Of a stretch of 15,167 nt of DNA, positions 5,327 through 12,774 are shown in pieces; position 1 is the stretch's first letter; the number at the start of each line of letters is the position of its first letter. A program made the position numbers and the translations under genes. The DNA lies in assembly GCA_030838245.1 (NCBI GenBank), contig JAUTXB010000227.1, positions 1-15,167 of the forward strand, given 5' to 3'. The notes beneath the pieces were generated by a model. That model saw nothing but the letters and a program-made list of their open reading frames with translations. It ran no database searches and was not told the origin of the DNA. The DNA is from Acidimicrobiaceae bacterium. GTDB taxonomy: Bacteria; Actinomycetota; Acidimicrobiia; Acidimicrobiales; RAAP-2.

Positions 5327-7453
5327 ATGCTCAAGCTCATTTCCAGGGTGGTTATAAAGCACCCGTGGCGGGTCCTGCTCCTCTGGGTCATCGGTTCCGC
5401 CCTCGTCATCGGGCTGGCCCCGAAACTGGGTGACTACACGACAGCCAACCAGCAGAGCTTCCTGTCCACGAGCTACGAGTCGGTCCAGGCCCAGAGCGTC
5501 ATCGACCAGAAGTTCCCCACCCAGTCCGGTGCGTCGGGGTCCTTGGTGGTAAATCGAGCCGACGGAGCCGTCCTCTCGCAGGCCGATCAGTCAAAGGTCA
5601 GCTCACTGGCGACGACCCTGCAGAACGACAAGATCCCTGGGGTGGTCTCAGCGAAGGTGACCTCCAACTCCTTGTCCAAGAACGGCAAGGTCGAGATCGT
5701 GCAGGTCCAGTTCGCCGGTCAGGCCGGGGACGAAGCCGTCAACAATGCCGTGCCCATCGTTCGATCCGACGCCGAGAAGTTCCTGACCGACAGCGGGTTG
5801 AACGTGGGCCTGACCGGGAGTGCGTCTACGTCGGTCGATACGAACGCGGCGTACGACCATGCCGAGAAGATCATCGGTATCGCCACCGTCATCTTGATCG
5901 TCGTCCTGCTCGGGCTCATCTTTCGGAGCCCCGTTGCCGCTGCCCTTCCCATCGTGGTCATCCTCCTGATCCACAGCGTCACCCAGGGGCTCACCGCGTC
6001 CTTGGCCAAGGGCTTCGGGTTCAATGTCGGGAATTCGCTCGGGCCGTTGCTCATCGTCGTCTTGTTCGGCGTGGGCACCGACTACGTCATATTCATGCTG
6101 TTCCGGTACCGGGAGAACCTTCACAACGGCGAGGACTACCGGGATGCACTTGGCCATGCCACCGAGGTCATCGACAAGGTCATCGCGTCGTCTGGTCTGA
6201 CCGTCATGGCCGCCTTCGCTGCGCTCCTCCTGGCTACCCTGGGCTCGCTCCAGACGTTGGCGCCCGGCCTCATCGTCGCCGTAGCGGTCATGCTGGTCGC
6301 CGCGCTGACCCTCGTCCCCGCCCTCCTTGTCCTGCTGAGCAAGCATCTCTTCTGGCCGGCCGGTCCGGGTACGCCGGCGGCCGATCCGAAATCAGCGCGG
6401 ATCGGTCATTTCGTCGCCGAGCATCCCGTCTGGCTTGCCGGAGGGATCCTGGTCGTGCTGGTCGGCCTGTCCATGGGGATCATCAACTACACCTCGACGT
6501 ACAACACCTTGGGCGAGCTGCCGTCCTCGACGGAGTCCCTCGTCGCCTACAACACCCTGCAGTCAGCCTTCCCCCCGGGAGCGTTGGCTCCCACGCAGGT
6601 CATGGTCAACGGGAAGGGTCCCATCGACCCGAATTCGCTCACCAACCTGACCGATCGGCTGACCAAAGCCAAGGGCGTGTCATTCGTAGCCCCGGCCCAG
6701 TTGAGCGCGGACAAAACCGCGGCACTGATAACGGTGGTCTTGAACGACAATCCATTCAGCCAGACGGCGCTGGACGATGTCGAGGGACCAATTCGGCAAG
6801 CGGCCCATGGTTCCGTGCCCGGTGAAAGCGTGCTGGTCGGCGGGCAGACGTCGACCCTGGTGGATGTCAGGAGCTCGCTGCATCACGACACCAACCTCGT
6901 GATCCCGGTGGCCGCGGGGATCATCGCCATCATCCTCGGCCTGTTGCTTCTCGCCATCGTGGCACCGCTGTATCTGATTGTCGGCGTGGCGCTGACGTAC
7001 GCCGCCACACTGGGGGCCAGCGCACTCGTCTTCGTCAACGGATTGGGATATTCAGGCATCGACTTCGCCAATCCGATCGTCTTGTACCTATTCGTGATCG
7101 CCATCGGCACCGACTACAACATCTTGATGTCCGACCGGCTACGCGAAGAGTTCCAACGTGGGCGATCGCCGAGGGAGTCTGTCCGGACTGCCATCACCCA
7201 CGGCGCGCCCGCGGTCTGGGCCGCTGGGGTGATCCTGGCCGGTACCTTCGCATCCCTTCTCATCTCCGGGATCGCCAACTTGGTCGAGCTGGGGTTCGGT
7301 GTGACCATCGGGATCTTGATTGCCGCCTTCCTGCTGGCCCCGGTACTCGTCCCCTCCATCTCACAGCTACAGGGACGAAGTTTCTGGTGGCCCAGCCGGG
7401 CTCCGAAGGCAGTGACGGTGGTCGAGGACGCGAACACCTCCAGGGACAGCTAG
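5327..7453 (+). CDS. MMPL/RND-family membrane transporter
   Basis: Starting at ATG 5327 (preceded by a G run at 5316-5322) the protein has 708 residues and the classic MMPL layout: TM1 (about 14-32, after MLKLISRVVIKHPWR), an extracytoplasmic domain to about 180, a block of five helices (185-345), TM7 (about 370-390), a second extracytoplasmic domain (about 395-540) and five more helices to about 690. Each helical block carries a GTDY motif, Asp252-Tyr253 (GVGTDYVIFMLFRYRE) and Asp596-Tyr597 (AIGTDYNILMSDRLREE), matching the paired Asp-Tyr proton relay known from mycobacterial MmpL3. Such pumps export lipids, glycolipids or drugs using the proton gradient. It lacks the long C-terminal tail of MmpL3 and is shorter. 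No partner adaptor gene is near. Its cargo cannot be inferred; the stop codon overlaps that of the opposing CDF gene. Confidence 0.92.
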   Translation: MLKLISRVVIKHPWRVLLLWVIGSALVIGLAPKLGDYTTANQQSFLSTSYESVQAQSVIDQKFPTQSGASGSLVVNRADGAVLSQADQSKVSSLATTLQNDKIPGVVSAKVTSNSLSKNGKVEIVQVQFAGQAGDEAVNNAVPIVRSDAEKFLTDSGLNVGLTGSASTSVDTNAAYDHAEKIIGIATVILIVVLLGLIFRSPVAAALPIVVILLIHSVTQGLTASLAKGFGFNVGNSLGPLLIVVLFGVGTDYVIFMLFRYRENLHNGEDYRDALGHATEVIDKVIASSGLTVMAAFAALLLATLGSLQTLAPGLIVAVAVMLVAALTLVPALLVLLSKHLFWPAGPGTPAADPKSARIGHFVAEHPVWLAGGILVVLVGLSMGIINYTSTYNTLGELPSSTESLVAYNTLQSAFPPGALAPTQVMVNGKGPIDPNSLTNLTDRLTKAKGVSFVAPAQLSADKTAALITVVLNDNPFSQTALDDVEGPIRQAAHGSVPGESVLVGGQTSTLVDVRSSLHHDTNLVIPVAAGIIAIILGLLLLAIVAPLYLIVGVALTYAATLGASALVFVNGLGYSGIDFANPIVLYLFVIAIGTDYNILMSDRLREEFQRGRSPRESVRTAITHGAPAVWAAGVILAGTFASLLISGIANLVELGFGVTIGILIAAFLLAPVLVPSISQLQGRSFWWPSRAPKAVTVVEDANTSRDS

Positions 7454-8451
7454 TGCCCGCGGCCGCCCACTGTCCCAGTTGCGATGGTCGTTCCAGCCTT
7501 GGCGGTCGTCCCGGCCGTGGCGGTCGTCTCGGCCGTGGCGGTCGTCTCGGCCGTGGAGCCCGCCTCGGCCGTGTCCATGAGGCACGGGTCGGCGTGATCG
7601 TCGTCGCACCGCTCGCACTCGAGCTCCAACGTGCTGTGGGAGATCGAGAAGGGACCGGCGATGGCCCGCTTGGCCCGTTCGCCGACCACCTGGGCCTCCT
7701 CGAGGGTGGGATGGCCGGTCAGGACCACATGGGCAGACAGGGCGCGCACCTCGCTGGACAGGCTCCAGACGTGTAGGTCATGGACCTCGGCCACCCCGGG
7801 CACGGCAATCATGCTCGCGGTCAGAGAGCCCAGGTCGACGTCCCCCGGCGTCGACTCGAGGAGCACGGACACGCTCGATCGGAACACGCGGGCCGCCTCG
7901 TACACGATGATGGCGGCCACCACCAACGCGCCGACGGGGTCGAGCCAGGTGGCGGCGGGCACGAACAGCAGCACGACACCCGAGATCAGCACGGCCCCGG
8001 CGGCCAGGGCGTCGCCCCCCATGTGGAGCAGCGCCGAGCGCATGTTCAAGTCGTGGGAGCCGTCCCGCAACACCAGGACGGCGAGACCGTTGGCCAGCAT
8101 GGCCAGCGCGGCGATGACCACGACGGTGCCGGCATGGACGGGCTGGGGATCCTGCAGCCGACGGATGCTCTCGGCCACGATGACCACGGTGACCGCGGCG
8201 ATAGCGGCAGCGTTGCCCAAGGCGGCGAGGATGGTCGCCCGGTGGTTGCCGAACGAGCGGGCCGCACTCCGCGGGCGCAAGGCGAACCGCACGGCGAAGA
8301 GGGACAACAACAGCGCGGCGACGTCGGTGAGGTTGTGGCCAGCATCAGCCAGCAGGCCCATGGAATGGGCCGTCAGCCCGAACACCACCTGGACCCCCAC
8401 CAAGACGACGTTGAGGCCCAAGCTGATGGTCAGTCGTCGTGTCCGGGTCAT
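7450..8451 (-). CDS. Cation diffusion facilitator (CDF), zinc-type metal/proton antiporter
   Basis: The 333-residue protein begins at ATG 8451 with a weak purine stretch upstream and has six predicted helices within about residues 8-190, then a cytoplasmic domain with VHDLHVWSLSSEVRALSAHV. The transport-site residues are His39 and Asp43 (DAGHNLTD, TM2) and His143 and Asp147 (HMGGDAL, TM5). This two-His, two-Asp set is typical of Zn/Cd-type CDF proteins such as CzcD and ZnT; export of zinc from the cytoplasm is expected. After the fold comes a Cys/His/Asp cluster (Cys279, Cys282, His286, Cys290), which may bind metal, and then a Thr/Ala repeat tail from an 18-bp minisatellite. It is the last gene of the minus-strand series, 76 bases after the nucleotidyltransferase, and its TAG shares CTAG (7450-7453) with the MMPL stop. 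Confidence 0.92.
   Translation of the reverse strand: MTRTRRLTISLGLNVVLVGVQVVFGLTAHSMGLLADAGHNLTDVAALLLSLFAVRFALRPRSAARSFGNHRATILAALGNAAAIAAVTVVIVAESIRRLQDPQPVHAGTVVVIAALAMLANGLAVLVLRDGSHDLNMRSALLHMGGDALAAGAVLISGVVLLFVPAATWLDPVGALVVAAIIVYEAARVFRSSVSVLLESTPGDVDLGSLTASMIAVPGVAEVHDLHVWSLSSEVRALSAHVVLTGHPTLEEAQVVGERAKRAIAGPFSISHSTLELECERCDDDHADPCLMDTAEAGSTAETTATAETTATAGTTAKAGTTIATGTVGGRGH
7483..7572 (-). repeat. 18-bp coding minisatellite, five units, at 3' end of CDF gene
   Basis: Units lie at 7483-7500, 7501-7518, 7519-7536, 7537-7554 and 7555-7572. The two central units are identical and the neighbouring one (7501-7518) differs by one base; the outer two have diverged. They encode a Thr/Ala/Glu/Lys hexapeptide tail of the type TAETTA. 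The period equals that of the oxygenase repeat at 3795 but the sequence is unrelated. Confidence 0.88.
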
Positions 8452-8527
8452 GGCTCTCTCGATGCCATCCTACTGGGACGCCGAGTCAGCCCCCCGGGCA
8501 AGGAGGGCGAGACGGCAACCGGTCAGC

Positions 8528-9436
8528 CTAGGTTCCCCACAGCCGGCTGGGACGGATTCCCCAGGCCACCTGGCGGGACAGCTCTCCTTGGACCACAGGA
8601 AGGTCGTCGGCATGGGTGACCCCCACGCACTTCGAGTCGGTTCGGACCACCCGCACCGGGAGCCCCGTGCCCGATGCGATGGCCGCTCCGACCACCTCGG
8701 GCAACAGCACCTCTGTCTTGGGCACGTCGATGCCTCGGGTTATCTGGTCGACGATGGCTTCCTCGTCCAGGCCGGAGGCATCCATGGCCGCATCGAAGAG
8801 GTCCCAGATCTCGGGACGGAAGCCCCACAGGTTCACTGACACCGTGGAGTCGCCGGCCAGTTTGTCCGGCTGCAGGCCGTCCCCGCTCGAGAAGTCGGTC
8901 CCGTCCCGTAGCCGCGAGACCTGGCGCCGTTCGGTCATGGCCACCAGGTGCCCCCCGGCGTCCACCTCGCAGATCCCCCGGGTCACCGGGTCGTCGGTCA
9001 CCACGGTGTTTGCCAGCTCGAACCCCACCAGCGCGTGCTCGTCGTGGTTGGTGGTGAGCTGTTGGCTCAACAGGCCAAAGGCCTCGAGGCCGTAGACATC
9101 GTCGGCGTTGGCCACGGCGAAGGGGTGCTCGGTGCCCACCAACGACCGGGCGGCCAAGGTGGCGTGGGTGGTTCCCAGCGGAACCCGTTGCTCGGCGAAG
9201 CTCACCTCGACCGACGACGGCCAGCACCGCTCCACGTGGTAGCGGATGGCCGGCCCGGTCTCGGGATGGATCACGAGGACGATGGCACCGAAACCGGAGG
9301 ACAGCGCATCGCTGGCCACGAGGTCGATGACCGCCTCTCCCGAAGGCCCGACCGGAGCCAGCGGCTTGCAGCCGCCGTAGCGCCGTGCGGCCCCTGCGGC
9401 CAGCACCACCAGAACCGGAGCCACAGACGGGCTCAC
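8528..9436 (-). CDS. Nucleotidyltransferase (sugar-phosphate or polar-head-group NTP transferase family)
   Basis: The 302-residue protein starts at GTG 9436, overlapping the stop of the ketoacyl synthase gene by GTGA, so translation is probably coupled. The N-terminal Rossmann-like motif VLAAGAARRYGGCKPLAPVG (11-30) with Lys24, then GPSGEAVIDL, QRVPLGTTHA (83-92) and FAVANADDVYG (Asp112/Asp113 for metal) mark a nucleotidyltransferase that joins an NTP to a phosphorylated substrate and releases pyrophosphate. The RYGG-K-L-PVGP-GE-iiDl signature resembles a family usually annotated only as sugar-phosphate nucleotidyltransferase, often without known substrate. The C-terminal part (VNLWGFRPEIWDLFD; LPVRVVRTDSKCVGVTHADD) also fits that family. 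Its place after a thiolase and a ketoacyl synthase is unusual and gives the main clue to a shared pathway. Family confident, substrate not. Confidence 0.82.
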   Translation of the reverse strand: MSPSVAPVLVVLAAGAARRYGGCKPLAPVGPSGEAVIDLVASDALSSGFGAIVLVIHPETGPAIRYHVERCWPSSVEVSFAEQRVPLGTTHATLAARSLVGTEHPFAVANADDVYGLEAFGLLSQQLTTNHDEHALVGFELANTVVTDDPVTRGICEVDAGGHLVAMTERRQVSRLRDGTDFSSGDGLQPDKLAGDSTVSVNLWGFRPEIWDLFDAAMDASGLDEEAIVDQITRGIDVPKTEVLLPEVVGAAIASGTGLPVRVVRTDSKCVGVTHADDLPVVQGELSRQVAWGIRPSRLWGT

Positions 9437-10371
9437 CCGCCCCAGCGCAGGACAGCGCTGGCCCAGGTCATCCCACCACCGAACCCGCTGAGCAGCACCC
9501 GATCGCCCTTGTGCAGCCGGCCGGCCTCGATGGCATCGACCAGCGCCAGCGGGATCGACGCCGACGAGGTGTTCCCGTACCGATCGATCACCATCACCGC
9601 CTTCTCCTCGGGGATGCCCATGCGCTGGCAGACGGCTGAGATGATGCGCAGATTGGCCTGATGGGGGACGACCAGGTCGATGTCGTCGGCGGTCAGCCCG
9701 GCTTCGGCAATGGCCCGCTCCGACGACTCGACCACGGCACGCACGGCCTTGCGGAAGATCTCCTTGCCGTCCATGTACAGGTACCCGCCGTGGTCACACT
9801 TCAGCAGGTGCTTGAGGGAACCGTCGGCGTTCAGGTTCCAAGACAGGAGCTGTCCGGGGCCATCGGTGGCCTCGAGGACGACTGCCCCGGCCCCGTCGCC
9901 CACCAGCACGGCGATGGACCGGTCGTCCCAGTCGGTGATGCGGCTGAGGGTCTCGGATCCGATGAGCAACAGGCGCTCCGCGCCTACGGCCAGCAGACCG
10001 TGGGCCACGGCCAGGCCGTAGACGAACCCGGAGCACGCTGCGTTCACGTCGAAGGCACCGCCGGGGATCCCGATGCCGTCTTGGACCGTGGCCGACGTGC
10101 CCGGCACGATGGCGTCGGGCGTGGTGGTGGCGAGGATCACCGAGTCGATCTCGTCCGGACGGCGGCCGGCCTTCTTCAGCGCAGCCAGCCCGGCCTCGAT
10201 GGCCAGCCCGGAGGTGGTGCCCCCGATGCGGCGCTCCCGGATCCCGGTGCGTTCGACGATCCACGCGTCGTTGGTGTCGAGGGTGGCGGAGAGGTCCTCG
10301 TTGGTGACGATCTTGTCGGGCACGGCGATGCCCCATCCGGTGATGATGCCGCCTCGGCCTGGGACCGTCAT
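9433..10371 (-). CDS. fabH: 3-oxoacyl-ACP synthase III (KASIII/FabH-like)
   Basis: This is a 312-residue thiolase-fold enzyme with the full FabH triad: Cys113 (NAACSGFVYG), His237 (VPHQANLRI) and Asn267 (RYGNTSSASIP), plus WIVERTGIRERR near residues 37-48 and LLSGFGGGMTWA at the end. FabH condenses an acyl-CoA with malonyl-ACP to begin fatty acid synthesis; relatives begin or extend special acyl chains. ATG 10371 overlaps the thiolase TGA (ATGA, 10371-10368), and its own TGA overlaps the nucleotidyltransferase GTG. No other fatty acid synthase gene is near, so it may serve a dedicated pathway rather than housekeeping synthesis. The reading frame is open further upstream through the thiolase gene, but that part is an off-frame shadow and the conserved N-terminus (GGIITGWGIAVPDKIVTNEDL) begins here. 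Confidence 0.93.
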   Translation of the reverse strand: MTVPGRGGIITGWGIAVPDKIVTNEDLSATLDTNDAWIVERTGIRERRIGGTTSGLAIEAGLAALKKAGRRPDEIDSVILATTTPDAIVPGTSATVQDGIGIPGGAFDVNAACSGFVYGLAVAHGLLAVGAERLLLIGSETLSRITDWDDRSIAVLVGDGAGAVVLEATDGPGQLLSWNLNADGSLKHLLKCDHGGYLYMDGKEIFRKAVRAVVESSERAIAEAGLTADDIDLVVPHQANLRIISAVCQRMGIPEEKAVMVIDRYGNTSSASIPLALVDAIEAGRLHKGDRVLLSGFGGGMTWASAVLRWGG

Positions 10372-11537
10372 CGACCCGCCTCGAGCACGTGGATGCCGAT
10401 GAACGCCGCATCGGTCCCGATGATGCCGCCGGTGTTGGCTGCGCAGGCGATCCGGACCCCCGCGACTTGGCGGTCGCCGGCTCCGCCGCGGAGCTGGGTG
10501 GCCAGCTCCACCACCTGGGCCAGCCCGGTGGCTCCCAGGGGATGACCCCGGGCGACGAGGCCCCCGGAGGGGTTGACCGTGACCCCGCGGCCCCCGACCG
10601 TCGTGTCGCCGGCCACGGTGGCCGGGCCGGCATCGCCCGGCTTGAAGAACCCCAGCGATTCGAGGGCATAGAGCTCCTCGGCGCTGGTGGCATCGTGCAG
10701 CTCGACGACGTCCATGTCCTCGGGCCCGACGCCGGCGGTGTCCCACGCTGCCGCGGCCGTCTCGGCCAGGCGCTCGTGGTAGTCGAGGTCGCCGTTGCCC
10801 GAGCGCACGGTGCTCGAGACGATCTTCGGCCGACCCGGTGTCGGGTCGGCGGTCAGCAGGACGGCGGCGGCGCCGTCGGTGAACGACGAGCACATGAACC
10901 GGGTCAAGGGTCCGGCGATGGGTGCCGAGGCCAGCACCTCGTCCACGGTGACCTCGGTCTGGAACTGGGCGTTCGGGTTCAGTGTTCCGTGGCGCCTGGC
11001 TTTGACCGCGGTGGCGGCGAACTGCTCGGGGGTGGCGTCCCGCTCTTTCATCTGGATGACCGTCCAGGTGGCGTTGAGGCCCATGAGCACCGACCCCGAC
11101 GGGTTCTCGAGGCGCTCGTGCATCTGGATCCTGTCGGGGAGCGGCACCCCGTCCTCGATCCCGGCAATGGTCTCGGCCCGGTCGCCAGTCCACATCTTCT
11201 CGGCACCGACGGCCAGCACCAGGCCGCCGTCGGCCCGGGCGGCCAGGGTGGCCATGTGGAGAGCAGAAGCCCCGCCGGCACAGGAGTTGTCGACGTTGAT
11301 GATGCCGGCGTTGCGCAGTCCGGCCCGCTTGAGGAACGACTGCCCACGGATGCACCCCTGATCGAGGAGCCGGCCGGCAGTGGCATTGCCGAAGACCACC
11401 AGGCTGACGGCAGCGGGGTCCACGTCGGCATCGGCGAGGGCATCGGCCACGACCTGGTGGGACATGTCCTCGATGGTCCGGTCGCGCCGGTTCATCGGTG
11501 TGATGGCCATGCCGGCGATGTGTGCGAAGCGCTCCAT
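10368..11537 (-). CDS. Thiolase family protein (SCP2/archaeal-like acetyl-CoA acetyltransferase type)
   Basis: The 389-residue protein starts at ATG 11537, with AGAAGGA at 11550-11544 six bases upstream. Nucleophile Cys86 lies in NVDNSCAGGASAL, His281 in VELHDATSAEE, and His332 in GGLVARGHPLGATG. The third thiolase motif is CAANTGGIIG (Cys near 355), resembling the CxxNxGG variant of SCP2-type and archaeal thiolases rather than the CGGGG end of PhaA or FadA. Such enzymes either cleave 3-ketoacyl-CoA or condense two acyl-CoAs. Gene overlap with the KASIII gene downstream implies coupled translation and possibly a complex or sequential use. It follows the LLM gene by 40 bases. Direction of the reaction is unknown; its company with a synthase favours chain building, but this is inference. 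Confidence 0.9.
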   Translation of the reverse strand: MERFAHIAGMAITPMNRRDRTIEDMSHQVVADALADADVDPAAVSLVVFGNATAGRLLDQGCIRGQSFLKRAGLRNAGIINVDNSCAGGASALHMATLAARADGGLVLAVGAEKMWTGDRAETIAGIEDGVPLPDRIQMHERLENPSGSVLMGLNATWTVIQMKERDATPEQFAATAVKARRHGTLNPNAQFQTEVTVDEVLASAPIAGPLTRFMCSSFTDGAAAVLLTADPTPGRPKIVSSTVRSGNGDLDYHERLAETAAAAWDTAGVGPEDMDVVELHDATSAEELYALESLGFFKPGDAGPATVAGDTTVGGRGVTVNPSGGLVARGHPLGATGLAQVVELATQLRGGAGDRQVAGVRIACAANTGGIIGTDAAFIGIHVLEAGR

Positions 11538-11577
11538 GGGGTGTCCTTCTATCGTGGTGGACTCGGTCGTGCCGCGG

Positions 11578-12600
11578 TCAGGCGGTGGAACTGGCCAGGG
11601 CGGCCATGAGGCGGTCGACCTGCGGTAATGGTCGGTCGTCGGTGATGTACAGGGCGACGTGTTCGGCGCCTGATTGCCGGTAGGCGTCGACCGTGCGGGC
11701 CACCGAGTCGGCGCTGCCGACGACCAGGTGGCGCCGGAAGGCCTTGGCCGGTATCCCGTAGAGCGTTGACATCCACTCGGTTCCTCGGCGGAGCCCCTGG
11801 TCGTGGTCGTCGTCGACGGTGGCGAAGAGCACGACCGAGCGGGTCACCGCATCGTCGGGGCGGTCGGCCCGATCGAGCTCCTTGGCCAGTCGGTCGAGCG
11901 CGGCGCGGTACTCCTCGGGGGCCAGGAGCATGGGAATCCAACCGTCGGCCGACGACGCCGCTCGCCGGAGCGCTACCTCCGAGGACCCCCCCACCCAGAT
12001 GGGGACGGCGGGAGGAGCGGGCAGCTGGCGGTACCGTTCGGCGCTCGAGCCGGCGATATCCCCGACGGCCACGCCGGTACCGGACCCCCATGAGCTGCGA
12101 AGTTGGGCGATCCCCTCGTCGAGCTGGCGGCCGCGAGTGGCGTAGTCGATCCCGGACACCTCGTACTCGCCGGCATGGCTGCCGACCCCCACCCCCAAGA
12201 CGATGCGCCCCCGGGTCAGCGACTGGAGCGATGCGGCCTGTTTGGCCACCGCCGGTGCCTGTCGCAGGGGCAGCTGGATGACACAGGTGCCGAGCATGGC
12301 CCGCTGGGTCGCCGTGGCCGCCACGGTGAGGGCGGTCATGCACTCGACAGCGGGCCCGTGCCAAAAGAGATGGTCGGTGGCCCACAGGGCATCGACTCCG
12401 AGTGCTTCCGCGTCGCGGCACGTCTCGGCCAGTTCGGCAATCGGATCGACGTCACCGGCGTCCTCGGACGAGGCGGCCATGCTGGTCGTACCATTGGTAC
12501 GACCAGAGGGAGAAATCCCAGACCACGACTGCTGAAGGGTTTGCGGAAAGGTCGGGAGAATGAGTCCGACCGGCCCGAGCGGGATGGCTGGTCGTACCAT
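11578..12600 (-). CDS. LLM-class (luciferase-like) flavin- or F420-dependent oxidoreductase
   Basis: From ATG 12600 the protein has 340 residues; GTG 12606 is the only alternative just upstream. The TIM-barrel of the bacterial luciferase family is shown by VGLILPTFPQ (11-20, first strand), ETCRDAEALGVDALWATDHLFWHG (59-82), RIVLGVGVGSHAGEYEVSGIDYATRGRQLDEGI, VPIWVGGSSEVALRRAASSADGW and the last helix near 315-335. Many actinobacterial members use F420, others FMN; cofactor and substrate cannot be decided here. Residues 23-50 form a longer-than-usual Ser/Gly/Thr loop between strand 1 and helix 1, and DNA for residues 32-40 is a perfect 11-3-11 palindrome. No Shine-Dalgarno is seen; TACGAT at 12617-12612 could be a -10 box placing the transcript start near the start codon, so the mRNA may be leaderless. 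It is the first gene of the five-gene minus-strand series. Confidence 0.85.
   Translation of the reverse strand: MVRPAIPLGPVGLILPTFPQTLQQSWSGISPSGRTNGTTSMAASSEDAGDVDPIAELAETCRDAEALGVDALWATDHLFWHGPAVECMTALTVAATATQRAMLGTCVIQLPLRQAPAVAKQAASLQSLTRGRIVLGVGVGSHAGEYEVSGIDYATRGRQLDEGIAQLRSSWGSGTGVAVGDIAGSSAERYRQLPAPPAVPIWVGGSSEVALRRAASSADGWIPMLLAPEEYRAALDRLAKELDRADRPDDAVTRSVVLFATVDDDHDQGLRRGTEWMSTLYGIPAKAFRRHLVVGSADSVARTVDAYRQSGAEHVALYITDDRPLPQVDRLMAALASSTA
12482..12506. promoter_or_regulatory. Perfect 11-3-11 palindrome inside the LLM gene, operator-like
   Basis: Arms CTGGTCGTACC (12482-12492) and GGTACGACCAG (12496-12506) are perfectly complementary around ATT. The form is that of a dimeric repressor site. 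It codes for a loop of the LLM protein. ATG 12480 lies just beyond it, but starting there would remove the first barrel strand, so I treat it as an intragenic site or a structural accident. Confidence 0.55.
12587..12600. repeat. 14-base repeat of the palindrome arm at the LLM start codon
   Basis: GCTGGTCGTACCAT at 12587-12600 is identical to 12481-12494, 106 bases away. On the minus strand it begins with the LLM start codon. The flank (GGCACACACC, 12602-12611) is a degraded second arm at best, so this looks like a half-site or imperfect operator. Confidence 0.6.
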
Positions 12601-12774
12601 GGGCACACACCATCGTAACCGGCCACGGACCGTAAGTGCGCTACTTGTTCAGCGAGTTCTTACCTACCGGTAACCGGAGCTGTCGGAAGGGCGTGTTCGA
12701 AGTCGGTGCCCGGCACGACAGAATAGGGGTACGGCACAGCCAATTCGGCTGGGCGGTGCGTACAGGAGGTCCCC
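12601..12774. promoter_or_regulatory. Divergent promoter region between LLM operon and nfu-like operon
   Basis: Two transcripts start outwards from this 174-base gap. For the plus strand, TTCGAA (12696-12701) and CAGAAT (12719-12724) with a 17-base spacer form a moderate promoter, followed by AGGAGGT at 12764-12770 for the GTG at 12775. For the minus strand, TACGAT (12617-12612) is the best -10. GTAACCGG occurs at 12615-12622 and again at 12670-12677, and CCGGT-A-ACCGG (12667-12677) and TACCGGTA (12665-12672) are small palindromes, so shared control of both operons is possible. Confidence 0.4.

Noticed and set aside
10372..11355. Extension of the KASIII frame by over 300 codons upstream
   Set aside because: It lies within the thiolase gene in another frame and is Arg/Gly/His/Pro-rich; the ATGA overlap marks the true start.
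12102..12480. Start of the LLM gene at ATG 12480, just after the palindrome
   Set aside because: It would delete VGLILPTFPQ, the first barrel strand of the LLM fold, which is clearly encoded upstream.
12659..12674. TTACCTACCGGTAAC as a further copy of the TetR operator
   Set aside because: The half-sites are six bases apart and the outer base differs; the true sites have exactly five, so the arms would be out of phase.
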